Shown one piece after another: positions 1 to 12,500 of a stretch of 64,000 bases of DNA; the stretch's first letter is position 1, and each line of letters begins with the position of its first letter. Position numbers and translations under genes: made by a program. The notes under the pieces are model-generated. The model had not been told where the DNA came from. It searched no databases and worked only from the letters and a program-made list of their open reading frames with translations. This DNA comes from Burhinus oedicnemus. Taxonomy: Eukaryota; Chordata; Aves; Charadriiformes; Burhinidae. Location: positions 2,602,229 through 2,666,228 of the forward strand of contig VFFE01009205.1 of NCBI GenBank assembly GCA_008921705.1, in the 5' to 3' direction.

Positions 1-52
1 AGAATTGCTTTTTTCTTTATTATGTCCTGCTTTTACAATGTAACTCTAATTT

Positions 53-82
53 AAAAAAAACAAAAAAAACAAAAAAAAAAAC
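53..82. repeat. A-rich simple repeat, (A8C)-like
   Basis: Runs of eight to eleven A are separated by single C bases. This is low-complexity sequence. It could be the decayed poly(A) tail of an old retroposed element, but nothing recognisable lies upstream of it inside the window. Confidence 0.85.
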
Positions 83-2529
83 AACGCAAAACTGTTGCCG
101 TAAAAAATCAAATCCAATACATTTTACTTTTTAGAATCTTTGAAAGATATTTGTGCAGCCAGTACTAGGTGGAAGAAAAATCCTAACATTTCAGTTTTCA
201 TTGTTTTAATTTGAAATTTCTTGAAGTGTTTATTTCTTTTTATTCGTTCTGTTAGCAGTTCTCTTTCCAATAAATTTTCCTTCTGTCTCTATTAGTATTA
301 TTAGAAAATTGAACAAAAAATATTCTCATGACTTTCTGAAAATTTGTAGCAAGACATTGGAAGACCAGATGCTATAGTCTTATAAATTAAAAAGGCATTA
401 TATACAGCTAGCTGCACCATATAAACTCAATTTTGTACCACATTGTGGTGTTCTGTGAATCCTTATTTCTTTTCAGCATCTGCTTGGACCCGTCCATACT
501 TCCCATACATTAATTATAATTAATCATATACTAGAACATATCTTTATGTTTGAGGTTTGACCCAATAAGAAAAGTATTAGAGTATACTTACTGAGTGTTT
601 GCTAAAAAGAAAATTGTATTCTGTTTATGCTTTTGCTGATTAATGAAAATCGCTTTAATTTCCTGCATATTTCTTAGCTTTGAAAAAAACTTAATTGTAG
701 GTTAATTTATGCAAAAACATTATGGTGAATAAATTCCCTATAAATATCCTTTGGTTTTTTTCAGTTCCAGGTGATTATTCACTTCCACATGAAAATGTTA
801 TACTGTCTGGCTCTTTGATGTATGTCCCTTCTTATTGGCATTGCAACATTTTTCTACTCTACTATTCTAATTTTTATGGGAAGTTACTAAATCCTCCTCT
901 AGGCACATCACTTAATGAGAGTTTTAATAAGGCCTTCGCATGATCTCCAAAACCAATTTTGGCTTTCTTGTGCTAAGGTGACACAATGAATTAAAAATAG
1001 AATTCTTGAAATTCAGAGGTATGTGTTTCAGCTGAGTCTGCATTTTCCTGTGTAGATCCTGCATAGCTTCTCAGTTCAAATTAGAAAATCCAAGGATAAA
1101 CCCAAACCAAGAACTTTGAATAAAGCAAAGCCAGAGTGACACATTTATAAGACACTGCAAATGCCCCAAACCATGTGGCAATATCCTAAAGGGTGCTTAG
1201 ATCTATACAGGCAAGATTCCCATTCCTTCCAGGCAGTGTAGGTTTTCCTGTTATTTCTGAGGGACTGGTAGCATCTTAGAATATGCTGTATCCAGATCCG
1301 CTCAGCCAGCATCAGGAAAAAGAGACTCAGATTAAAACACGTCCAGGGAAGGGCTGCAAGTATTTGTAGGAGGGCAGGGAGTTTTCTTATGGGAGAGGGC
1401 TAACTGAATTTGGCTTGGTTAGCCTAACAAAACAGGGACTGACTAGAGACACAGAGCCAGCATTGTGGATGGGGAGCCATGAACTACTATAAACTGACCA
1501 GGAATAAATTTAGACTGGAAATACAAGAGGTTTGTCACGTGACACAGAGCAGCTCTTTCCTTGGACTGTGACCCCTTAGTTTTCTTTGGGAAAAGCTATC
1601 CCTGATAGGGTTGGGGGGTTTATTAGTCTTTGGGGGTTGGGCCTGCAGTCGCTGGTTTTCCTGTCTCCCTGTAGTTCATGAAGAGGACATGTTCCCTAAG
1701 ACTAGGGCTTTATCAGAAGCGGGCTGGTCATTTAAATACTTCCCTCACTGAGGGTTTGCTATCCTATTTCTCTGAAAGCCAAATAAGGTAATAGGGAATA
1801 ATTCTTTCCCTATATTTGGCTACAGCTGATGTATAAATAATGGATAAAAGAAGGTATGTGGCAAGAAGTAATTTTTAAGAATTGAATGTGTGTAAAGTGT
1901 GTAGGTTTTTCCATCTTTCATTCACTTCATTAAATGCAAAGCAAGCAAAGTTTTAAAATAACTTTAATAAGTGTTTAATAGTTCCTAACACATTTGAATG
2001 GAAATCGTTATATTATCTTTTCCATGTAGGAGATGCTATTAGGCAATGATTTTAAACTTAATATTTGCAGAATTATATCTACCATATAAATACTCACTTT
2101 AAAAATTCAAACACATTTGGGGATTCTGAGAGCCTGATGTTTTTAAATAGACATTTTTAGTTTGTAAAGGTTTTCACTACACTTTGAAACGTATATGCAT
2201 TAGGCTTAAAGGCAAAAGGAAGCAATGAGTGGTAAATTACTAGTGGCTGAAATAAAACAGTGTTTCAGGATCAAAGTCGGGGCCAGCATTAACACAAGGC
2301 TTTCTAAATTTTTGAATGTTTTCAATTCTACAGCTAAAATTGATGCCAGAAGAGTTAGATTATATTTATTTAGTTTCCCCCCTTTTTATCATCACAAATG
2401 CACTGAAATACACAGCACATAACACACTTTGCTTCTATTTCCCTGGGATGTACATAGTGTTATGCCCAGTGAAAGCATGAAAGTCAGAGTAAAACTTTGT
2501 CTTCGAAAGTGTGAACTGAATATACCTGG

Positions 2530-2780
2530 TCACCATGAGAAAGTTAAAACAGATTATATTAAACTGTCCAATATGGTGTCACTGATTAATAATGATTGAG
2601 TCTGTAATAACCATGCAAATGTAAACTATTCATTTATTCCAAATACGTATGAATTGGGAGAATGATATCTCATATAATCTGGTGTTAGTCTATTCACTGC
2701 ATCATAAAAATTAATTTGTCTAATTAATGACATTAGTCCTTTTACACATGCATAATTCATATTAATTGATAGGTCTGCCT
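2530..2780. other. Candidate conserved noncoding element
   Basis: This AT-rich segment of about 250 bases holds many homeodomain-type core words (ATTAAT, TAATAAT, ATTAATT), a POU/octamer-like ATGCAAAT at 2613-2620 and no repeat signature. The composition is typical of vertebrate developmental enhancers in gene deserts. That is inference: AT-rich DNA gives TAAT words by chance, and cross-species alignment is the real test. Confidence 0.25.
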
Positions 2781-5700
2781 AAAAAGAGTACCTTTTGGAA
2801 GAAAAATGATCCTATTAGTGCAAGTTTAATCCAAATCAGGGCTGACAAAGCATGGTGCTTTCAAGGCTTATCTCCAGCTTTGTTAATTGTCATAAGCATT
2901 CTAAATTGATTATTCTCACATTAGCATGGGACATTTCATTCATCAATGCTTTGCTGTAAAGAAAATTTGTCTAATAGATTTGGGTAGCAGCACTAAATAA
3001 GTGTGTTGGTCCATTTTTCCACTGTAGCTACAGGGGTATTCAAAGCATATTAATTCACTAATACTGAAAAAATTAACTGCTAAAATATATAGAAATATCA
3101 TACAAAATTAGATTTCTGACACTGAATAATTTTTGTGATATTTCAGTAGTAAATGAGCGTGCACACTAGCACTTTTATTGCTCTCCTGTTTCACAGATGC
3201 CTTGACAAACAGCCAATGTTAATATTTCTTATGAGTGATGTTGCTTCACCTTCCAGGGCCACAGGGGCACAAAGTATAGGATAAATTAGTTAAATATGCA
3301 TTTTAAGGAGCTGCTTGGAGGAACAAAAATTATAATATAGTCAGGCTTTATAATGTACAACCTTATAGTTAGCATTTTAATAATTTATTTGCAGATGATC
3401 AAGTTTACTATTGGTCAATGAAACAGTTCAGACACAGACTGAGACTTTAGTGAAACAAATGAATTTTAAAGTGCTTGTTGCTCTCTCTGCCAGTTAAGTC
3501 ACCAGTCTGATTTTTTAAAAATATATTCATAAACACAGCAAATACAATCTTTACAAATTCATTTGGTTTCTGCTCGGAATGGGAGGGATTGACTTTCAAA
3601 AACTACACTCCTTTTATAAGAAGTATTGGCTCTTGGCAAAGGGAATGCTCTTTACGTGCACTTTTTATGATACTCTAGTTTCTTTTCCCCATTCACCTGA
3701 TCTTTGTTTGTCTTGCGCTTTCTAGCATTCTGTTAATCACTGGAAGCCACTGTGGAATCAAATTTGTGGCAGTGCCAAGAATTTCAGGAAGCTTTTTATA
3801 GTACTTTGCAATTGAAGGCATGCATCATAAAACAAATGGGGAGGAAGGGAAGATGCTGTCCAATAGAAGTTAAAGGCCTGGTCTCTCCAATTCTCTAATC
3901 AGTGCGTATTTTTCCACTTTGTTGAGCCTATCATTGAACAGCAATCCATAAAATGGGGCCGTGCTTGACCTCCATTGCTTTTGCTATAGTTTAAAAGGAT
4001 CCGTGAAGGAAACAAAAATGCTTTTCCCTATTTCTCTTCATCTCAGTATTGGTCAGAGGGAGTAGATTAACACTTTGGTTTAGCCTAGGAGTTTGAGGTT
4101 CATTCTGTGTTTGTATGGGGCTTTGGATTCTCAATACCAAAGCTGTTTCCATGCCTGTGCTGTTTTATTTTGGCTTTCTAGTTCCATGGGGCAGCTTGGA
4201 GATGTTTTTGTTTGTTTTTGTTATTTCAAACACTATAAAAAAAGAGATCTGAGGTTTTGATCTTTGTGTTGTATAATCAGATTTTCCTTCAGTCAGTGAG
4301 AGCAACAGATAAAAAAATGCAGCTGAACAGCTATAGCTAAAGTCTATTTTCCATTATTCAGACACAAAACTTAGATAAAAGTGAGCAGCGTTGGTTTGAA
4401 TTTAGTCCTGTGGGAAGGGATTTTACTCTTGCTGATGAATTTTATGCGGGAAGTGCTCTGTTATTCTGTAATAAAACCCTGACGGTTATATTGTAATTGT
4501 GCAGCATTGTGTGGTTCTTCAGTTTGCATCAGTCTAGGAATCAACACCACCTTAAGCCTGATGTCACTTGCGTTAAAACACAAACACTTAGGACCTTATT
4601 GTTTATGCAGAAACACCATGGCAAGGACCACCTCTTTGCTTGCCTATTCTGTAATCCTGACTCATTTTAGAAATAAATAGTACAACTTCAGTTTAATTTG
4701 AAATATGTATCCTAACACTCTAAATTTGATTCCTGTATAAAAATGCACTTAGAATCTATAAAAAACCCCCTGTACTTCTCCTTCCTGAATGCCATCGTTT
4801 ATAAGTATGCTGTCTTCATTTATCACCTTTGACTTAGATCCAGCCTGATTTCTAAATTATATATCCTAATAACCAAAGCTAGGATGGATTGCACCTTCTA
4901 GTTTATATCCATTCCTGTGGTCTAAAAAAAAAAATCCCTTTGTTCTAATCATGACTGGTTTTTCACATCCATTTTTAATCCATATGCCAAGCATTCTCCA
5001 TAGGGTTCAAATTTCAGTGAAAAAGGAACACTTCCGAAAGTTGTTCAGTTTGGTTTACAGTAGACAATGTTTGGGAAAGACAGAGATATTCCATATCCCA
5101 AAACTAAAATATACCAGATGTGCAGCTTTATTCTGGTTAAAAACAGATCAGAAAAAAACATATATAATATTCTTTGTTTCCTAAAAGTAATTTAATATTG
5201 CTTTCAACAGAGAATATGATACTCCAATTTTATATAGTAAAAATGGAAAAGCTATATATCTGTGATAAAAAAGGAAATGAAAACAAATGACCTGTGTTTA
5301 AAATCCAATAAAATTCAACAAATACCTTCATGTCTGATATTAGTTGAATACATATTTCCAAGTCATGTAAGAATTAATTACCGTTCAAGTAATGTCATTT
5401 ACCAGTGCCTGCATTTAACAGATTCCTCAGGTTGACATGGGAGTCTGGTAATTTTTATTATTTTAAAATGAATGGAACTAACAGGTTTTTACTGGTCATT
5501 CAAGGAAGTATTATTGGGTTCCAGTATGCTTCTCATGTGCTCTGAGTTTGAAGGATAAAAAGCAAAGGGGTAGTTTTTCTCATTAAAACACAACAGTGAA
5601 ACAAGATACTCCCGTCTTCTTCCTTTACACCACAAGAAGCAGAACAAAATATTTCCTCCAAATGCTTTTGTTTGTTAGGAGTTTCCTGTAAGTTTGATTG

Positions 5701-7419
5701 TTTTAAGAGACAGGATAAAGGAGGAGTTGTTGAACATGTTGGAAGATGTTTAATGGTCTTACAGTTATCTTGGAAGTGTCTGCAAGACATTGTTTTCCCA
5801 GGCTGACAAGAAGAGGCTTTTAAGATTCACTCACCTTCAGATACTAGACATCATGGCAATGATTGAAGTATGGGACCTACACAGACTAAAAATACATAAT
5901 CTACTAAATTGCTTTTCCTTGTCTATATCTTTTTTTAGAGTGAGTTCAGGCTGTCTGAGCTGTCCTCTGTATTCTCCACAGCCTTGAGGTCTTTCAGACA
6001 AGATGCATGTGTCTAAGCGTATATATTACTGTCCTTAGATTTCTAACTGTGACTAGGATTTGGGAACTCTTAGGTTTTGAATGTTTGGAATCAGAGTTCT
6101 GGGTCAGCTGGTTGCGACTTCAAAATCTCAGCCATGAAATTCGCTTCCTGTTACATGTTCTGAGTGAAGTGTTTAGAGTTGTTCATATTTGGGTTTTTAT
6201 TTTAGTATTTTATTTGGTTATACTGCAATGGCAGGAACAAATAAGATTAAGGAACCAAAATGATTCAGATGGATTTTCCCAGGTCTAGCTCCCCGTTGAA
6301 TAAAAAACAAAAATCCATCCCGTAAGATTTGTGTTCCTGGTGGGTGTCTATGAGAAAACCAATGAATTTAAAGTGGAACAGATCCCTTATTGGATAAATC
6401 TATGCTCCAAATGCCAATTCTGTATGACATCTGTCTGGTAGTGTGTGCAAAATCCACACAAAGTCCTTTTCCATAAGCATTTTCAGAAATATTATTTGCA
6501 AGAGCATAACTAATATTGGCTAAATGAAAAAATAAAATGGATGTGTACTTTCCAGAAATACATGGGCTTGGGACACAGCCTGGTGGATTTCTAGCTTTAT
6601 CAACCAAGAGAGGGAAGGAAAATCCAAGTGTGTTGCCATATAGGCTGTTGCATTCCTGTACATATCTAAAGGCAAAGGAGGTAATGAACAGAAGAATCAT
6701 AATAGAGAACAAGCTTCTGCTTAGAGAAGAAAACACCAATTAAGTCTCTTTCTTCTATGTTTAGAAAGCCTTTGTCTCCAAAACCCCACAACTTCTCATT
6801 TTAATTGGAATGAGGAGTGAGAAAGGAGTAAGAATAGTTCATATTCTGCTTTCTGCTCTCCAAAAGTTAATAGTGAAAGAGAAATCTCAAAAGATCATGT
6901 TTGTACCACCCCTGACTCGGAATATCTGTATTTGATCTCACAGTACAGCTCTCTGTGATGCCTTGATTTAATAAGACTTGGCTCAGGTTCCTAATGGGAG
7001 AGTCTTCCATGTAAGGCCCAGCAACTGGCTTACTCCCACTTTTTTTTTTAGGTTACATTCTTCCCCAAAATAAATCATCTGTAGGATGGTGAGAGGAAAG
7101 TGACTGAGCAGCCTCACATAGATTTGCCTCTACAGCATCATGGATTGTCTGTAGCTGTTAGGTTAGACTCTCTGGATTGAAATAATGACATTTCAAAAAT
7201 CAGGTAGTGGTATCAGTGCAAAATTGCTAATACATTATATAAATGTATATATATGTTAAATTGGAGGTGTTCCAATAACCTTTCAGGTTCCAAACGGGTT
7301 AGTGTTGATGATTTTCTCAGGGCCAGCAGATTGGGAATTCTGGGAGGATAGTTTGTTGATTTTTTTAGTGGTTTTTCTTACCATGCCATTTCACTACAAT
7401 TTTAATTTTGAGCCATCAG

Positions 7420-7670
7420 AACACAATGAAATCTGCTTGTCAGAAATATAGTGTGGCTTGGCAAAGTGATGCTGCAGCTCTTGTGTACATCAGCTTATTG
7501 CTTTAGAATATGACATGCCAATTATACCATACTCTTGCAAATTAGTGATGCCATGTCTCACTCTATGGGAATTATTATGAAGTGCTGCTGCAGATAAAGG
7601 GCATTATATGACCAAATGTTTATGATCATCCAGAAGGAGATAAAAGGTTTGCATTATCCAGCAGACAATC
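7420..7670. other. Candidate conserved noncoding element
   Basis: This segment has mixed composition unlike the low-complexity flanks. It carries two copies of the word GTGATGC (7466 and 7545 areas), GCTGCTGCAGATAA, and several ATTA and CTTAT/GATAA words. No reading frame or transposon signature was seen. Its function is unknown, and a regulatory role is inferred only from composition. Confidence 0.22.
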
Positions 7671-8840
7671 AGATTTTCTCTGTCCCAGCCCTAAACGAAA
7701 TACCAGCTTCTAATATGTTGATGAAAGATTGTCTCTCCCATGTTTCCTCTCCTCCCCTATTCCTTTGTAAAGCAATTTCAAAGTAAACAATGGCCTACCA
7801 CCAAGTAAGAGTTTACTAAGAATAAAAATTGAATTTGGTCTGCCTGTTGACAAGCTGATTGATTTGTGAGCTCTTATGACTGAATCCTCTCCTAAATGTG
7901 CTCTCATTTATCATGTGTAAGATTGTTTCAGAATCAATACCAGCTTAACACAGAAGCATTTCTGCCATGGACATTTTGAAAACAACTTGCCTTCTCAATA
8001 TTGCTGCTAATTTTTTCAGGCAGAATTATTGGAACACTTTAATTGCACTTCACAAGTTAGCACATGCTTATACTAAGTTCTGCTTTGAAAGGATGATTTT
8101 CAAAGTAACTTCTATATATCATCTTTTTAAGAGAACAAAAATAGATTAAAATTGGATTTTCCTTCCTCTTCTAATGGGGAAATCAGATCGAACTTTCTCT
8201 AGTTGTTAAGTGTGCCCTTTGAAAACCCATTTTCCAAAAATTGGATTTCTTAAATTAGCTTTTTAACATAATTATTAGCATTCTATCGGAATAAGTACCA
8301 GAAAGCAGTCTGGGAGAAAACCTGCTTGTGTATATGCTCCTTTTCTTCCCCAGTGCTTGGAAGTGTTTAGAGAGTTACTTTTCTTCATTAAACACCCCTA
8401 AATTACATTTTAAATGATGGAGAAAGACTTTAAAGTGAAATATAGTACAAGGAATGGAGCAATGAGGAAAGAGCAGAACACAGTAAAAGGTTCAGAGCTC
8501 TTCAAGTGTTATGTCGGGCCTAGCATGCAAATCTGCCCTTGCAGAAAGATGGAGCATGTCAAAGTTTGGCTCTGCTCTGTCCCTCCTGTCACAGGGCAGG
8601 GTGCACCAGCAGCAATGGTAGCATAGTTGGGAAGAGCAGAAGTGGATCATGCTGGGTACTAGACTGCCAGTCAGGAGGGAAGACTGGGACAAAGGAATAC
8701 ATGGTGTCAAGTATCTTTCATCTGCCTTGCACAATCAGTATGATTTTTCATATATTTTTACACCTTCAATCAGTTCTTGTATAACAAGCAGTCTGGATAT
8801 GGTAGGATTGATTTGGGTAATAGTTTGTTCACAGTCTAAT

Positions 8841-9433
8841 TTGGTGGACAGCCAGCTGAACATGAGCCAGCAGTGTGCCCAGGTAGGCAAGAAGGCCAAC
8901 GGCATCTTGGCCTGTATCAAGAATAGCGTGGCCAGCAGCAGTAGGGAAGTGATTGTGCCCCTGTACTCAGCACTGGTGAGGCCGCAGCTTGAGTACTGTG
9001 TCCAGTTTTGGGCGCCACAGTACAGGAGGGACATTGAGGTGCTGGAGCATGTCCAGAGAAGGGCAACAAAGCTGGTGAGGAGTCTGGAGAACATGTCTTA
9101 TGAGGAGCAGCTGAAGGAACTAGGACTGTTTAGTCTGGAGAAGAGAAGGCTGAGGGAGACCTTATTGCTCTCTACAACTACCTGAAAGGAGGTTGTAGTG
9201 AGATGGGAGCTGGTCTTTTCTCCCAAGTAACTAGCGATAGAACAAGAGGAAACGGGTTCAAGTTGTACCAGGGGAGGTTTAGGCTGGATGATAGGAAAAA
9301 ATTTTTCACTGGAAGAGTTATCAAACACTGGAACAGGCTGCCCAGGGAGGTGGTTGAGTCACCATCCCCAGGTGTGTTTAAAAGTCATGTAGATGTGGTG
9401 CTGAGAGACATGGTTCAGTGGCAGACCTGGTAG
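8841..9433 (+). pseudogene. Decayed C-terminal part of CR1 ORF2 (reverse transcriptase)
   Basis: The coding remnant of the CR1 insertion covers only the region downstream of the catalytic reverse-transcriptase core; neither the endonuclease domain nor the polymerase active site is present. Diagnostic stretches are [15 protein letters not shown] (8978-9022), [20 protein letters not shown] (9027-9086) and [13 protein letters not shown] (9117-9155) in the first frame. After a shift the frame continues as [15 protein letters not shown] (9209-9253) and [17 protein letters not shown] (9318-9368). The two frames join at about 9153-9158, where one G appears to be missing, and the first frame then stops at about 9183. 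The product would be nonfunctional. There is no sign that the host uses it. The ATG at 8649 lies outside the element and has no meaning as a start. Confidence 0.88.
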
Positions 9434-9500
9434 AGTAGGGTCAATGGTTGGACTAGATGATCTTAAAGGTCTTTTCCAACCTAAACGATTCTATGATTCT
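8841..9500 (+). mobile_element. CR1 LINE (non-LTR retrotransposon), 5'-truncated
   Basis: This is a CR1-type LINE in plus orientation and heavily 5'-truncated, as most avian CR1 copies are. It starts inside the last part of ORF2, where the reading frame first matches at Leu-Val-Asp-Ser-Gln-Leu-Asn (8841 onward). It runs through the reverse-transcriptase C-terminal region and ends in the family's typical 3' end, with GGTTGGACTAGATGATCTT at about 9446-9464 and an ATTCTATGATTCT tail at 9488-9500. CR1 ends in short octamer-like repeats rather than poly(A), which fits. Sequence from about 8510 to 8840 does not match CR1 as I know it, so the left boundary is accurate to perhaps 20 bases. The copy is moderately diverged. 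No target-site duplication was seen, which is normal for CR1. Confidence 0.93.
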
Positions 9501-12500
9501 AATTTCGTTCTGAACTCTGAAAGAGAGATTTCTGTTGAGCCCAATTGAATTTGGTATTCTGAAGGACTTTACCTCCAGACATTTGTGGTCTCAGATGGTC
9601 CCACTTCCTTTCTGTTGATATCAGCATTTAGTCTGCTTCTGTGAGTCAGAAGCACTTGCCTTAGTTCAGCCTGTGAGGGACTGGGCCATGCTGTCACTTA
9701 AGAGCACTGAATGCAATTTTAGAAAGGATATCCTGTGTCACCCAGCCCACAGGCATTTCACAGGTTCCCACATCATACAAACGTTTTCATAGATGTGTCA
9801 CGCTCAAGGATACTTTATTTGAACAAAAGGCCATCCTAATCAAAATTAACTTTTTTACAAACAAAATTTTATTCTATGTAAAAATACATTTTTAATACAC
9901 AATTATACCACATTTAACTCTTCATTATATTGTATTTAATATGTAATTATTCTTTATTTATAGTTAGGTATATTTAAATCTCACTTTTTTCACCAAGGAA
10001 AAAAGAAAAAAAAGTCTTAATTTTTCAGGGAGTGGCTTAGCTTCTAATCAAAACAACTGGTTATTCATACAGCCTTATGTGTTACATTATTCACAGTCTG
10101 TAAATGTATTTACTACACTGCTTTACACTCTGCGACCATGTTCTCTTGCTCACACAGAAAGTAAATCAGAAATTTTAGTTTGAATTGTATGATTGCTCAA
10201 AAAATCTTTCAAGTTTCACCTTGATTTTTAGATTTCTGCTGAGGTGGTGGCAAACACCAAATTGTGCCTGCACTGAGTACATGCTCTGTCTCCACTTAAA
10301 TCAAAAGATGTTTTTCCTGTAACTTTAATTAGAGGAAGACACTATCATATGATTGATTTAAATGGTTTCATGGCTAGAAATTAAGTTTATGGAATAAATT
10401 CAGCATTCTGATGGAAAATAAAAAACTAAAATTGTTGACGTGCTAAAACAGTTGAAGGAATTTGCAGGTGATTAATACTGGACAAAATGATCATAAATGG
10501 AAAAAAAAAAGAAGAGAAATAAGCATTTAAATAAACATGATTATTACTGTACTGTGCAGTATAAACTTCAATTAGACCCGGGGTTCAGCTGTGGTTTAAT
10601 TGGTGCAGACAAAACTAAATGTTTTCTAGAGCCAATTACAAAATTTTTTACACGTTTCCACTTCATACTAAATATGTCTGTGTTCTGCTATCATTCTCAA
10701 AAGGAGTAGTATTTTTTATGAAATATCTGTAACAGCATATTTTTGTACCATAAAGTGCTATTAGGGCTTACCTTAGAGTGGGAGATGATGATAATGTATA
10801 CATGCAGACAGATAAATGATTCAATTCTTACTTACAAGAACAGCTGACAGTGATTGCTTACGCTCATTTCCTTTATGCACACTATGTAGACCAGGCAACT
10901 CCAGGTTTCGTGGCCTTTCATGTTCTCCAAAGTAAATCAGTCACTCACATAATAATTATTAATTATTTCATGTTGGCAGATTGTTGTACTGGTTTATGAC
11001 AGTTGAAAGTACCATAAAATATCCAAAAAAATGCACCAACTGATAAAATACATTACAGCTCCAGTGAGAGCATAAATAATTATCAGCTGTTTGTAAATAA
11101 CTAGCCAGGTAAATTGAGATATTTGTTGTTGAGACTCAGCTCGCTGCAGTCTAAACCTTCAGCTTTGTAGATTATGAAGCTGAAGGTACGCAACAAAGGT
11201 TTTGGTTCATATTACAGTGGATTTATCCAGGTCATATTTGGGTCTCTACCCTGTATATTAAGAACATATGTGGTTAAACTTTTATTATGCAAGATATTCA
11301 CCAGTCGGTTGTGAATTTCTTGCATTGTGCTGACTCCAATATTTAATTTCAACTTCAGCCCTCTCAGAGCTGTGGTGTTTGGAATATTTCTGATTTTAAT
11401 CTGAGCTCTTTATCCAGCTGTGCTTTCAAACTGGACTCCTAATCACCTAGCTGAGTTGAACTTTTCATCTGGGGAAGGCTGTGAGGTATCCTAGCCAAAG
11501 ATCAAATACTCTCAACTGCTGTGCGGCATGGAAGTGAGCCAAAGTGATCACCCAATGCATTGCAAAAAAGGAAAGGAACCTGTGGTGTTCTTAATATTTT
11601 TCTCTATTAGGAAGCTCCTCCATAGCTGCTGAATTGGGGATATCTGCTGGTAAGGCACAGCCTGTCTGAACAAAACCATGGTACAGAGAAAGTAGTTGTC
11701 TGCGACAGGTTTTCCTCAGCAGCAGCTAGAGAACAAGCAGGCACGGGCAGGGCTCGTGTTCCCAGCCCTGCAATGTCTGTGAGAACTGACCCTGTCATCT
11801 CGGCCTTCTCAGGGACTGCCCGCCCCGTTACATGTTCTTCCCTACCACTAAATTTTCTTCCAGTAGGGTCGATAAGGTGGAATAGAGGGACAGAGAAGGT
11901 ATTTGGTCTCTGCTTTAAAGAGTTGAGAAGATTAGCTTCCACAGTTAATTCCTTATCTGGTTGGCTAGAAGAGTAGTTTTTACTTGGATCTGCTCATACT
12001 ACTGGACGCCATGGGAAGAGCTGGAAACGACAAATAAAATGTATTCTTGATCTTGGTTTGATAAGTCTCATTTTCCATTCCTTTTCTTTTACTAGCTCTT
12101 TTAAAACATGGTGTCATGTTTTTACGGTCCCTGTACCAAAGTAGTAGTGCTGAGCTCTTGTGATATCCATGCAGTAATACTTGCAAGCAGAGTGCTCTTA
12201 TCCATACTGCAAAGCATGCTTTGTGCTGCTGAGTGGTTCAGCTGTTAGCAACAATCCACTGAGGCTTTTCTACTTAAAAAGGGTCTACAAAGAATAAATG
12301 AATTGTGCTATGAATCATATGGACTTTGTGTATCAGTACTCCAGCATTACTTTAAGGGAAAGGTTGCTACACAAAATAAAAATACCTTTTTAAAAAAAAA
12401 AAATTACCGTAATATATCACTATAATCAGGAAGTTTATTCATTTATAAACATATCTTATCTTTAGCATCTCAGTCATATGCAACTGAGTTATCATTGTTT

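Larger units (their letters stand above)
1..8840. other. AT-rich noncoding DNA, no gene recognised
   Basis: This stretch is AT-rich and CpG-poor. No open frame in it looks like a protein: the longest is a 123-codon minus-strand frame at 6368-6739 with no recognisable motif. I see no CR1, LTR or SINE here, only an A-rich run near the left edge and two segments (about 2530-2780 and 7420-7670) dense in TAAT/ATTA and TGACA-like words that may be conserved noncoding elements. It could be intergenic or intronic; the sequence alone does not decide. Confidence 0.6.

Noticed and set aside
6368..6739. A 123-codon minus-strand open frame
   Set aside because: It is the longest frame outside repeats and GC-rich DNA but has no recognisable motif, and such a length is near what chance gives over 64 kb on two strands.
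8510..8840. Possible 5' extension of the CR1 or a MIR at 8650-8690
   Set aside because: CTGGGTACTAGACTGCCAGT resembles a MIR piece, but neither a B box nor the CORE follows, and CR1 similarity starts only at about 8841.
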